Shown piece after piece: positions 34,278 through 42,542 of a DNA stretch of 64,000 bases. Source of the DNA: Capsulimonadaceae bacterium (GTDB lineage: Bacteria > Armatimonadota > Armatimonadia > Armatimonadales > Capsulimonadaceae); the NCBI GenBank assembly GCA_031292625.1, contig JARLGU010000012.1, forward strand, positions 1 through 64,000, read 5' to 3'. Under the pieces are notes generated by a model. It worked only from the letters and a program-made list of their open reading frames with translations, ran no database searches and had not been told where the DNA came from. The first letter of the stretch is position 1; the number at the start of each line of letters is the position of its first letter. A program made the translations under genes and the position numbers.

Positions 34278-34318
34278 TTGACAATCTGACCGGTATAGAG
34301 TAGCATCTATACCAGTCA
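34278..34318 (+). promoter_or_regulatory. Promoter and large palindromic operator of the GntR-LacI regulator
   Basis: TTGACA (34278-34283) and TAGCAT (34301-34306) are 17 nt apart. Inverted arms TGACCGGTATAGA (34287-34299) and TCTATACCAGTCA (34306-34318) differ at one position and are 6 nt apart. The palindrome covers the spacer and -10, so a bound repressor would block RNA polymerase. Self-repression by the regulator just downstream is the simplest reading. Confidence 0.75.
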
Positions 34319-34335
34319 GTTGGAGGGTGGTTCGG

Positions 34336-35544
34336 ATGCCGGGGCAGTCAAGTCAACAAGGTCTTCGCGAACATCGCAAGGTGTTCGAGCTTCTTCGCGA
34401 CCGCATACAGACGGGAGAGTGGGGACCAGGAACCAAACTCCCAGGGCGAATCAAGATTGCACGGGATCTTGGCGTCGGCGTATCCACGGTTGAACGGGCG
34501 ATGGCTCCTCTTGTTGCCCAGGGCCTTCTAGTCGTCGACGATCGCAGCGGGACGTATGTTGCGAGCGGCCTCGCCCCCGATCCTCTTGCAAAACACTCGG
34601 CCCTAGGTCCCGCCGCGCGTTTCGGCGATGCGCCGCGCGTTCCAGTCGGTCTCGTGGTCGCTGGCGGCTTGCGCAACCGGCGCATCGAAACGGTGATCCT
34701 GAGCATAGAGACGCGCCTCGCCGCCGAAAACGTCATGCTTGTGCGTCCCAACCAGCTCGTCTCGATCGACCCTGGTCTTTCCGCCGGACAGCTTGCGTCG
34801 ACCCTCGCGCGATTCGGCTGCGAGGCTCTCGTCGTCATTTCCCTCTACGAAGATGCCGGTTTTGTTCGTGACTTCCTCGAGGACGCCAAAGGGATGCATT
34901 CGCCTGTGGTGTTCGTGACGGCATACGATGTTCAAGGCCCCGTTTCCGTGACGCATTACAGCCGCTTCGATGCCGGATATGCGGCCGCATCGCACCTGTT
35001 TTCGCAGGGCTGGACGAGGCTCGGTTTTGTCGGGCACAGCCGGGTTGGATGGGCGCGCGAACGACTGGAAGGCGCATCCCGAGCGGTCGAGACGCTCTCC
35101 GGCGGCGGCGCGCTCGATGTTCGTTTCGCCCTCGATGCCGATATCGATATCGATCTCGAAGACCCCTCGATGGCGCAGTGCATCGAGTGGGGAAGACGCG
35201 CGACACGGCAGTTGCTAGACGCCAATCCAACGCTGGACGGGCTGATCGCCGCAAACGATTGCGCGGCTCTTGGCGCGATTCGGGCGGTCACGGAACTCGG
35301 ACTTCAGCCCGGAATAGATATCGGGATCATCGGATTCGACGACGATGACATCGCAAGCATCGAAGGGATCACGACTTTGCGGTCGCCATTGGACGAGCTC
35401 GGCGAGGAAGCCGCCAGGCTGGTGCTGCGCCGCATGGCTGGCGATGGCCGCGCGAGCGCGGTGCGCCTTCAAGCCAAGCTGGTCGTGCGACTGTCAAGCT
35501 GTAAGCCCGCGGCTCTCAAGTTTGGCGCGGCGCGAAGGACCTGA
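34336..35544 (+). CDS. GntR-LacI fusion transcriptional regulator
   Basis: The 402-residue protein joins a GntR-type winged helix (about 10-75, LRDRIQTGEWGPGTKLPGRIKIARDLGV...) to a LacI/periplasmic-binding-like sugar sensor (about 95-385). The sensor has LIAANDCAALGAIRAVTELGL and IGIIGFDDDDIA, the hallmarks of that domain. The relatives respond to sugars. The ATG at 34336 has GGAGG 9 nt upstream; the in-frame GTG at 34327 does not fit that site. The operator at 34287-34318 implies autoregulation. The adjacent DMT transporter gene may be a second target, though its palindrome is different. Confidence 0.9.
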   Translation: MPGQSSQQGLREHRKVFELLRDRIQTGEWGPGTKLPGRIKIARDLGVGVSTVERAMAPLVAQGLLVVDDRSGTYVASGLAPDPLAKHSALGPAARFGDAPRVPVGLVVAGGLRNRRIETVILSIETRLAAENVMLVRPNQLVSIDPGLSAGQLASTLARFGCEALVVISLYEDAGFVRDFLEDAKGMHSPVVFVTAYDVQGPVSVTHYSRFDAGYAAASHLFSQGWTRLGFVGHSRVGWARERLEGASRAVETLSGGGALDVRFALDADIDIDLEDPSMAQCIEWGRRATRQLLDANPTLDGLIAANDCAALGAIRAVTELGLQPGIDIGIIGFDDDDIASIEGITTLRSPLDELGEEAARLVLRRMAGDGRASAVRLQAKLVVRLSSCKPAALKFGAARRT

Positions 35545-35558
35545 CCTTCGTGCGCTTC

Positions 35559-35596
35559 TATAATTTTACTTTTGCCATTATTGCAATAATAATGGC
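35559..35596 (+). promoter_or_regulatory. -10 box and palindrome before the DMT transporter gene
   Basis: TATAAT (35559-35564) is followed by an inverted repeat with 9-bp arms, GCCATTATT (35574-35582) and AATAATGGC (35588-35596), around 5 nt. The palindrome would begin at about +3, where repressors commonly bind. No good -35 is seen. It does not resemble the operator at 34287. Confidence 0.5.
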
Positions 35597-35613
35597 GTGA
35601 AGAGGTGAACCAC

Positions 35614-36492
35614 TTGGAAATCGCTCTGGCATTGTGCGTTATTGTAGGCTTGTTGTGGGCGGGAAGCGGAATGGTCTTCAGCCGGATCGCGAGGTCGGGC
35701 TCGGACATGTTGGCCTTTATCGGCGCGACGACGCTCATCTCGATGACCCTGTCATGGGGCGTCACCAACTGGCGCGTCATCGGCCAATGGCACTGCCCGA
35801 GATTGGGCGTACTTGTTGCGCTCATGCTTGCGGCCGGCGTGCTCAACGCCGTCTACCAGCAGTTGTTGCTCGTGTCGATGCGCAACGGGCACAACGCCAT
35901 CGCGTGGACGATTGCGCAGTCGGCGATGGTAACGCCGTTTGTTTGCGGGGTACTGTTCTGGCATGACGTTCCCGCTCCTTTGAAAATCGCCGGAATACTT
36001 TGCCTTATTGCGAGCGTCGCAACATTGGGAGGGGCAAAGATGTCTGGCTCGGAAGTGGGAAACGCCCGCTCCTGGCTTCCGCTTGTGCTCGCGATGTTTT
36101 TCGCGGTCGGCGTCAGTCAGACGATCTTTACGATCCCTTCGCGTTGGACGGGCTGGATAGACCCTGGGCGCCTGCGTCTCCCGCTGTCGTTCGCGGGCGC
36201 GTTGTTGCTCAACGGCGGCGCTGCGCTCGTCAGGAGAGCGCACTTGAGCTGGCAGGTGGCGGCATTTGCGCTCCTGAGCGCATCGCTGACATTTATTGCG
36301 CAGCGGCTTCTCTTTGCGGCGATGGATCAACTGGCGCGCGGCGGGCTGCTTGAGCTCGCCTATCCGTTGGCCGCCGGAGTGTGCATCGTCGGCTTCGCGT
36401 TGTTCAGCGCTTTCGTGCTCAAGGAAACTTACCGGCGTGTTGAGGTGTTCGGAATTGCCCTTGGCTTGCTGGGAATTGCTTGCTTGTTGTAG
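35614..36492 (+). CDS. DMT-superfamily (EamA-like) membrane transporter
   Basis: The 292-residue protein has about ten hydrophobic segments in two similar halves, as in drug/metabolite transporters. LWAGSGMVFSRIA opens the first half, and the last segment ends VFGIALGLLGIACLL, the usual closing pattern. The substrate is unknown. The TTG at 35614 lies 6 nt after AGAGGTG and is preferred over the GTG at 35605. It follows the GntR-LacI regulator by about 70 nt but has its own promoter-like TATAAT and palindrome. Confidence 0.82.
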   Translation: MEIALALCVIVGLLWAGSGMVFSRIARSGSDMLAFIGATTLISMTLSWGVTNWRVIGQWHCPRLGVLVALMLAAGVLNAVYQQLLLVSMRNGHNAIAWTIAQSAMVTPFVCGVLFWHDVPAPLKIAGILCLIASVATLGGAKMSGSEVGNARSWLPLVLAMFFAVGVSQTIFTIPSRWTGWIDPGRLRLPLSFAGALLLNGGAALVRRAHLSWQVAAFALLSASLTFIAQRLLFAAMDQLARGGLLELAYPLAAGVCIVGFALFSAFVLKETYRRVEVFGIALGLLGIACLL

Positions 36493-36600
36493 CAAACAGC
36501 CTCCAGTGCGGCCTTGGGAGACGATATACATCTGTTCTGGAAGCCGGCGCCGGATATGCGATCTCACGCAATATCGGCAAGGGGCGTACCGAGATCGCAA

Positions 36601-36630
36601 AAAAGCGCCGCCAGAGATGGCGGCGCTTTT
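36601..36630. terminator. Bidirectional terminator between convergent genes
   Basis: AAAAGCGCCGCCA (36601-36613) pairs perfectly with 36618-36630 around GAGA. It serves the DMT gene on plus and the secreted protein on minus (stop at 36649). Confidence 0.9.
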
Positions 36631-36648
36631 CAACAATTTGTCTGGAAG

Positions 36649-36978
36649 CTAGCGACCTTTTGGAACAGCGGCGGTTGCAACTTTTGACGGCTGCGCCGGC
36701 AAGGATTCACAGTAGCTGGAAACTTTGGAGACAACTGCGCCACGCGTCGCACTCGGGACGATAACTTCGAGAGACGCAGGAGTCGCCTCCTCCCCAAAAA
36801 TCGCGAAGTAAGGTGTTCCCACCAATTCGATCACCGGAATTTCGATATGCGTTAAGAAACTCGATTGCGGAACCATTCCGCTTTCGGTCTTTGCGGCATT
36901 CGCTCGCGTGCCTACAAGCGCTACGCTAGCAAGCACTATCATGATTGCGGAAATAAATTTGCGCTTCGTATACTGCAT
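36649..36978 (-). CDS. Small secreted protein, 109 residues
   Basis: A signal peptide is clear (about 1-28; basic YTKRKF, hydrophobic ISAIMIVLASVALVG, Ala-x-Ala cleavage at ANAA). The mature part of about 80 residues is mostly beta-strand with one Cys (SSYCESL). No family is recognised. The ATG at 36978 has AAGGA about 8 nt upstream, and a strong terminator lies downstream. An open frame ending 11 nt before it (36990-37280) could be a partner, but its reality is doubtful. Confidence 0.7.
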   Translation of the reverse strand: MQYTKRKFISAIMIVLASVALVGTRANAAKTESGMVPQSSFLTHIEIPVIELVGTPYFAIFGEEATPASLEVIVPSATRGAVVSKVSSYCESLPAQPSKVATAAVPKGR

Positions 36979-37430
36979 ATTCAATATCCTTACTGGAACG
37001 GGCCGCTGTTGATAACATTGGGCTCAACAGTGGAACTACCCCGTTTGTTCCCGGACCTAAACAAATTACGGTTGATAATCTTTCGCGCACGATCTCTTGC
37101 AATTGCCGCCGGACTCTGCCAGACTTCGACGCCATGCTGACTAGCACTTTGGCAAGAAGCATGCCAGGGGCAGTTGCCTTTTATAATATTGGTTATTTTT
37201 CCGAAAAACACAGTAAAAATAACGAGGTATTTTGCCCCAGAATCATCCTTTGGTGGGATGTGAGCACTTTGGAGAGCCATTTTGCGTCAGGCGTTGCGAA
37301 GCCTGGTTGGTTTTGGCTGATCGTGGAAGGTCGAAAAGGAAGCGGTGATAACCGGGTTTACGGCCAAAGGCGATGGCCGATGCTATTGCGATGGGCCGTT
37401 GCGGCAGGCGAATCTCAGCCCCGCCGCGGG
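36979..37430. other. Intergenic region, no confident gene
   Basis: The stretch 37165-37230 is AT-rich and holds a minus-strand TATTATAAAA sequence that could be the promoter of the secreted protein at 36649. Overlapping open frames of 78-96 codons on the minus strand show no family features. Nothing else is supported. Confidence 0.4.
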
Positions 37431-37616
37431 CTATCGTTGCGCGGCGTGAAGGTTAAACGCCGCGTGGCGATGGAAGAAGTGGTGATGGAACGCAACATGC
37501 CGTCGAACTGCGGGGCGGCCTGCGTTGTAATGCGGCTTGCGGTTGATCTCGCCGTGGGCCATGCCTGCAAATACTGCGATGCCGACAGCGATAGCGGCGA
37601 TCATCTCTCGACTCAT
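37431..37616 (-). CDS. Tiny His-rich secreted protein, 61 residues
   Basis: The frame starts at ATG 37616 with GGAGAA about 9 nt upstream. It has a compact signal peptide (MSREMIAAIAVGIAVFAGMAHG). The mature part of about 39 residues is very rich in His, Arg and Asn and contains VAFHHHFFHRH. Such a peptide could bind metal such as Zn, Cu or Ni in the periplasm, but this is inferred from composition. A longer frame reaching 37940 continues upstream without signal features and is less likely. Confidence 0.6.
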   Translation of the reverse strand: MSREMIAAIAVGIAVFAGMAHGEINRKPHYNAGRPAVRRHVAFHHHFFHRHAAFNLHAAQR

Positions 37617-37827
37617 TCGATGCGTTCTCCAGTGAACCCGAAAGGGAAGCGCCCGAAGCGTGCGCCAGCGCACTCCTGCTTCATGGGCCAAAATATTATG
37701 ACCCAAGATTGGGCTTGATCCACCGTTCTTGGAAAAAATAAGCCAAATCCTGACTGTAATGTTAGTTCCGATCGAGTCGAGAGGCCCCACCCGCGCAAAT
37801 GGGCGCCTCTCGATATCGGTCTTCAAT

Positions 37828-38598
37828 TTACGACTTTGCAGCCGGTATGGCGGCGCTTGCGAGACGGAAGGCCGGATGCGCCATTCCCACCGCCGGCTCC
37901 GGACCCATTCGTTCGCGAACCGCGCCTTCAATGGCGGCAACCGCCGAATCGATCGAAAGGTGGTCCATTCGCAGGATCATGTCGTAAGCAGTCGGCTCGT
38001 TGATGTCCCGGCCGAACAGAGTGCTCACGAAAGCGGTCCGTTCGCGATCGGTTGATTTCAAGATTGTTCGCGCGGCGTCCGTCGTAATGTTCTCGCGTTT
38101 CGCGATTGCGTCGATTCGAAACCGCTCCGATGCGCAGAGACGGATCCTCAGCGAAGCCGGCAAGACGAAGTTTGCGCCTCGTCCTATTATGACCTTGTTG
38201 CCCTGGTGAGAAATTGAAACCAGAACCTGCACAAGATGGTGAAAATATCGATCCGGACTCAGAGTCCAGCAATTAACCAGATAACGCAGGACCTGTTCCT
38301 GCACCGATAGCATCCGGTCGTCGAGCCCAGCCGCGAGCTCCGCGCGCACCTTTGCGCTTCGAGCAACCGCGTTTATGATCTCGCGATCCCATAGCTGCCA
38401 TTCGGGACCTAGATGTTCGATCAGCTTGACGCCGACCGAGTGCCCACCCGCTCCATATTCGCGCGAGATGGTAACAATCGTCCGTTCAGGGTCGGATCTG
38501 TGGGCGGGCGGATTTCGCTCATTCTCGCGGCGAACCCGTTCGAGCAGAGACTGTTCCCTGGCTCTTGCCTCGGCAAGATGCGAAATATCCGCAGGCAT
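37828..38598 (-). CDS. Cytidylate-kinase-like family protein
   Basis: The 256-residue protein has a P-loop-like opening of the cytidylate-kinase-2 type: TIVTISREYGAGGHSVGVKLIEHLG. It continues with WDREIINAVA and VIIGRGANFVLP, the latter being a standard motif of this family. About 40 N-terminal residues form a charged helix not found in Cmk. It is not the housekeeping Cmk; the substrate is unknown. The ATG at 38598 has GGAGGTG upstream; an in-frame extension upstream to 38652 is rejected. Confidence 0.85.
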   Translation of the reverse strand: MPADISHLAEARAREQSLLERVRRENERNPPAHRSDPERTIVTISREYGAGGHSVGVKLIEHLGPEWQLWDREIINAVARSAKVRAELAAGLDDRMLSVQEQVLRYLVNCWTLSPDRYFHHLVQVLVSISHQGNKVIIGRGANFVLPASLRIRLCASERFRIDAIAKRENITTDAARTILKSTDRERTAFVSTLFGRDINEPTAYDMILRMDHLSIDSAVAAIEGAVRERMGPEPAVGMAHPAFRLASAAIPAAKS

Positions 38599-38799
38599 GA
38601 CGCACCTCCTCGGGCCGTGTCTGGGGCTGGCCCGGCCCCGCACTGCGAACAACTCCCAATTGGATCTATCCCTTATTCCCCGTCATATTACTATTCCATC
38701 TTTCGTCATCTATAATTCATCTTTTTCTCGTGTGATCTCCCTTTTGTCGCAATCGAAAGTCCTGCTCAATTTGTGAAGCTCGATGCGATTGCAGGCAGG

Positions 38800-38805
38800 T
38801 ATACT
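38800..38805 (+). promoter_or_regulatory. -10 element of a probable leaderless promoter (cobA-hemD)
   Basis: GG-TATACT ends 7 nt before the ATG at 38813. No Shine-Dalgarno and no good -35 are seen. Confidence 0.5.
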
Positions 38806-38812
38806 GAGAATC

Positions 38813-40369
38813 ATGCCAGTTATCGGAACAGTCTATCTTGTGGGCGCTGGTCCAGGCGATCCGGGGCTTTTTACCGTGGCCGGCGCACAGATTATGCGCA
38901 AAGCCGATGTGGTCGTTTACGACCGGCTTGTTCATCCCAGTCTGCTTAAGCTCGCGCCCCCGGAGGCCGACCGGATCTATGTCGGCAAGGCGGCCGACAA
39001 GCACGCGAAGTCTCAGGACGAGATCAACGCGACGCTGGTAACGCAAGCGGCGCGCGGCCAGACCGTCGTGCGCCTCAAAGGCGGCGATCCATTTGTCTTC
39101 GGACGCGGCGGCGAAGAGGCGGAGTATCTGCGCGAACACGACATTCCGTTCGTCGTCGTTCCCGGCGTAACCAGCGCAATCGCGGCCGCCGCATACGCGG
39201 GCATTCCGGTGACGCACCGCGATGTCGCGTCGTCGTTTGCCGTCATTACCGGACACGAACGCGATGACGCGCACGAAAGTGCGACCCGGCAGCCCGGTCA
39301 GGCCGAGGGCCGTCGCTCCTGGGAGAAGATTGCAGGCGCCGCGGATACGCTCGTTTTCCTGATGGGAGTGGACAGCCTCTCGGAAATCGCGTCTAAGCTG
39401 ATCGAAAACGGACGTTCCCCCGCCACCCCCGTGGCCGTTGTGCAATGGGCGACATGGGCGGGGCGTCAACAGACCGTCGTGGGCGTCCTAAGCGACATCG
39501 TGGACCGTGTCCGTGCGTCGGGAATTACCGCGCCGGCGGTCACCGTGATCGGAGAGGTCGTCTCTTTGCGCGACCGCATCCGATGGTGGGATAACCGTCC
39601 TCTCTCGGGCAAGCGGATCGTCGTCACCCGTGCGCGGGAACAGGCGTCGTCGTTGGTGGACGTTCTTCATGCCGAGGGGGCCGAACCGATCGAATTCCCC
39701 GTGATCCAGATCGTTCCCCCGCCCGATCACTATGCGGCGCTTGACGATGCCTTGACGCGGCTGGAAAGCTACGAATGGGTCGTTTTTACGTCGGTCAACG
39801 GCGTCAAGGGCTTTTGGGAGCGGCTGGCGCAAAAGGGGCGCGACTCGCGCGATTTGCATAATTGCAAGATCGCGGCGATTGGCGTCGCAACGTCCGATGC
39901 GTTGGCGGAGATGGGGATCAGAGCCGATTTTGTGCCGACAGTCTTTACCGGCGAAGAGGTCGCGCGTCAGTTCCCGGAAGTCACCGGCGCGAAGACCGTG
40001 CTCGTCCCCCGCGCTCTCGAGGCTGGCGATGTGCTACCGGAGTTGCTTATCGAGCGGGGACTGGATGTCGACATGGCGGCGGTCTACGAAACCGTCCTGG
40101 ACGGGCGCGGGGCGGATGAAGTGCGGGCGCGCATCGAAGAAGGGACCGTGGACATCGTGACGTTTACGTCCTCGTCCACGGTCAAGAACTTCGTCACCGC
40201 AATGGGACCGACGCCGCCATCGATGGCCGGGATCGTTCTCGCGTGCATCGGACCGACAACCGCGACGACCGTCCGCGAGCTGTTCCAGCGCGAGCCGGAC
40301 ATCATCGCCGAAGAATATACGATCGCCGGTCTTGTCGAAGCGCTTCGCAAAACGTACGCGGCCGGATGA
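38813..40369 (+). CDS. cobA-hemD: CobA-HemD fusion: uroporphyrinogen-III C-methyltransferase / uroporphyrinogen-III synthase
   Basis: The 518-residue protein joins two tetrapyrrole enzymes. Residues 1-245 are the SAM-dependent methyltransferase, with YLVGAGPGDPGLFT, VVYDRLV and LKGGDPFVFGRGGEE. Residues about 260-510 are the uroporphyrinogen-III synthase, with GKRIVVTRAREQASSL and VVFTSVNGVKGFWERL. It makes uroporphyrinogen III and converts it to precorrin-2 for sirohaem or cobalamin. The ATG at 38813 is preferred to 38783 because the methyltransferase fold begins there and the -10 hexamer lies 7 nt upstream. No other haem gene is adjacent. Confidence 0.93.
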   Translation: MPVIGTVYLVGAGPGDPGLFTVAGAQIMRKADVVVYDRLVHPSLLKLAPPEADRIYVGKAADKHAKSQDEINATLVTQAARGQTVVRLKGGDPFVFGRGGEEAEYLREHDIPFVVVPGVTSAIAAAAYAGIPVTHRDVASSFAVITGHERDDAHESATRQPGQAEGRRSWEKIAGAADTLVFLMGVDSLSEIASKLIENGRSPATPVAVVQWATWAGRQQTVVGVLSDIVDRVRASGITAPAVTVIGEVVSLRDRIRWWDNRPLSGKRIVVTRAREQASSLVDVLHAEGAEPIEFPVIQIVPPPDHYAALDDALTRLESYEWVVFTSVNGVKGFWERLAQKGRDSRDLHNCKIAAIGVATSDALAEMGIRADFVPTVFTGEEVARQFPEVTGAKTVLVPRALEAGDVLPELLIERGLDVDMAAVYETVLDGRGADEVRARIEEGTVDIVTFTSSSTVKNFVTAMGPTPPSMAGIVLACIGPTTATTVRELFQREPDIIAEEYTIAGLVEALRKTYAAG

Positions 40370-40375
40370 CGTCTC

Positions 40376-41782
40376 CTACGCCGCGCGAAGCTCCGGTCCG
40401 GCTGCCCCATGGGCGGCCGCGGCCTGAAGCGTACGTCCCCCGCGCGCGATCTGCTGGAGCACGCTGACGCAGTTTTTGTCGAGGCCCGTGCGCGATTGCT
40501 CGTCCAGGATGCGGAAGACGCTCTCGAGCGGCATGGCGGCGCGTTGCGGCCGCTCGGATGTCAGCGCGTCGTAGACGTCGGCGACGGCGACGATTCGCAT
40601 ATCGAGGTCAAGCAGTTCCCCCGTGACGCCTCGGTGATAGCCGCTGCCGTCGAGCCGCTCATTGTGCGAGCACGCGATCGCGCCAAGGCGTCGAAATCCG
40701 CTGATCGGCGTCAGGATCTGCTCCGTGCGGAAGGGATATTTTTTGATGCGCTCCCACTCTTCCGGCGTCAGCTTCTGCGGCTTCTCCAGAATATTGTTAG
40801 GGACGGCAAGCTTGCCAATATCGTGTAGCAGGGCTGCTCGTTTGAGGATGCGCAACCGATCCGGCGGCAACTCCATCGCCTCGCCCATTTGAACCGCATA
40901 CTGACTGACGCGCTCGGAGTGCGCGCGCATGTACGGCGATTTGGCGTCGACAATCCGGGCGAATGCCTGGCAGACCTTGTCGACCTTGGAATCCTGTTGA
41001 ACTCCCTGGAGGAACGCCGTGTCATAAAAGCTTAGAAGCTGCCGGGGACGCTCCTTGAGGTGTGTCCAGAACCGATGATCCGTCTCGAACGATTTCGCGA
41101 TCTGGAACATATCGGGATCAAACTTGACCCCTGACTGCTTACCCAGCGCGGCGTATGCGCGCTCGGGGCCATAGGCGGCTGCGAACGTATCGAGCGCGGT
41201 CGCAAGTGCGATGATCCGGCCAAAGACCGGGATCGAATGGGACGACCTGCCGGAAGGCAAGCCGCTGCCATCCCAATGTTCGTCGGCGGCCTTAATGCCT
41301 TCGATTACGACCTCGTCCAGATCCAAGGTGCGAACCGCCGCTTCCGCTCCAATCGCTCTATCGCGATTGATGCCCGTGCGGACCGACATCGAATTGGCCG
41401 CATTGCGCATGATCCGCCGCGCGCGGTTGAGCGGGTTGTCATCCGGACGGATGTACTTTGCGAAGAAATTGGCTACCTCGACGGAGCTGGACCAATCCAG
41501 GAGTCTTAACGAGCGCTTGGCCTCAACTTCGTTGGCCGCGAAGAGCTGCCAGAGTCGCGTGGACGTGCTCGAAGCCCCTGCGTCCTTGAGCATTAGCGCG
41601 TAATGGAGGCGGAGCAACATCTGCTCGGACAACCCCATTGCGGTCGCGATCCGCAGGCCAATCACGCAGGCTCGGACAGCATGACCGGAAGGCTGTCCGG
41701 CGGTGATGTCCAATGCGGCGCTGAGTGACGTGAGAAGATCTCCAAGTCTGAGTGGTTTGTGCGTCGTTGTAGCAGTTGGCAT
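40376..41782 (-). CDS. HD-GYP-like protein with tandem HD domains
   Basis: The 468-residue protein has a degenerate N-terminal HD region (about 30-210, with LKDAG where HD is expected and a EHWDGSGLP remnant). An intact C-terminal HD domain follows (about 275-445) with HDIGKLAVPNNIL and HNERLDGSGYHRG. The GYP motif reads GYH. HD-GYP proteins hydrolyse cyclic di-GMP; the altered motif leaves activity uncertain. No membrane segment or receiver domain is present. It converges on cobA-hemD with a 6-nt gap. The diguanylate cyclase at 29878 is a possible functional counterpart. Confidence 0.85.
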   Translation of the reverse strand: MPTATTTHKPLRLGDLLTSLSAALDITAGQPSGHAVRACVIGLRIATAMGLSEQMLLRLHYALMLKDAGASSTSTRLWQLFAANEVEAKRSLRLLDWSSSVEVANFFAKYIRPDDNPLNRARRIMRNAANSMSVRTGINRDRAIGAEAAVRTLDLDEVVIEGIKAADEHWDGSGLPSGRSSHSIPVFGRIIALATALDTFAAAYGPERAYAALGKQSGVKFDPDMFQIAKSFETDHRFWTHLKERPRQLLSFYDTAFLQGVQQDSKVDKVCQAFARIVDAKSPYMRAHSERVSQYAVQMGEAMELPPDRLRILKRAALLHDIGKLAVPNNILEKPQKLTPEEWERIKKYPFRTEQILTPISGFRRLGAIACSHNERLDGSGYHRGVTGELLDLDMRIVAVADVYDALTSERPQRAAMPLESVFRILDEQSRTGLDKNCVSVLQQIARGGRTLQAAAAHGAAGPELRAA

Positions 41783-41912
41783 GTGTGCGCGATCTATCCC
41801 GTGAGATTCCGCCGCGTTTATGCCATGAATGCATGCGCGGTGTTATATTAAATTTTGGATAAGAATGCGGATACGGTTACCGGTAAGGATACCGGTTTGG
41901 TCACACTGTCAA

Positions 41913-42335
41913 TTATTCCGGCTGGGTTTGTCCGGGAAAGACGGTGAAACGCCGGTGTCCAAGGGGGTACGTGCCGGTCATTATGTCGACGAAATAAACG
42001 CCAAGCTCCGGGAGGGAGAGGCCTATGATCTCGACGGAGATATCGAGGACGCTTACCGGATCGGCAAACGACGCTTCCGAATCGAAGCGCATCAGGTCCG
42101 CGCCGCTCGGGGTTCGAACGATAAACGAGATTGGCCACGTTCCACGTCCATCGGTGAGCGACGCCATTACGAACATGCGGTGATGGCTTGTCGGAACCTG
42201 CGCGACGACGATGCTATTGAATAAGCTCACCAAAGTCTTGTTATTGGTGCGCTTGTCTTCGATGATCTCGTTGCAGATGATCACGGAGATGCAGCTTGGC
42301 GGATTGGTCGGCGGCGTCGCGGCAAAGTCACTCAT
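41913..42335 (-). CDS. DUF6941-like beta-sandwich protein (chromosomal copy)
   Basis: The 140-residue protein has the pattern I recall for DUF6941: CNEIIEDKRTNNKTLVSLFNSI, a P..HHRMFVMASLTDG strand pair, then SVEIIGLSLPELGVYFVDI near the C-terminus. It is a clear paralogue of the protein encoded within the IS1595-like element (62106-62519): ICN[DE][IV]IEDK.TNNKTLV.LFN is shared almost unbroken. The function of the family is unknown. ATG 42335 is chosen; an in-frame extension to 42431 lacks similarity to the paralogue. It is divergent from hisG. Confidence 0.75.
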   Translation of the reverse strand: MSDFAATPPTNPPSCISVIICNEIIEDKRTNNKTLVSLFNSIVVAQVPTSHHRMFVMASLTDGRGTWPISFIVRTPSGADLMRFDSEASFADPVSVLDISVEIIGLSLPELGVYFVDIMTGTYPLGHRRFTVFPGQTQPE

Positions 42336-42542
42336 GAGAGTCCATTCGTGCGCTTGGCCGTGAAATCCTTCCCGTTCGACGCGCAAAGGGGCGCCGTCCG
42401 AACGGATGGTCAGCGAGGGGCAGGTTGACACGAGCGCCCTGCGAGCCCCATAATAATCCCGAAATTAGTGTAAGATGTCGCGTCCCGCGCTTGAATGGTC
42501 AGGCAGGTCGCACGGAGCGGTGTTCGCTCCAGGAGAACGCTT

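Noticed and set aside
35752-36636. 294-codon minus-strand frame
   Set aside because: Antisense to the ten-segment DMT transporter; sequence is Arg-rich and low in hydrophobic residues.
36990-37280. 96-codon minus-strand frame ending 11 nt before the secreted protein gene
   Set aside because: Spacing hints at an operon, but there is no ribosome-binding site, the likely promoter lies inside the frame, and no family is recognised.
37134-37718. 194-codon plus-strand frame
   Set aside because: The minus strand here has a small gene with signal peptide and ribosome-binding site; this frame has neither.
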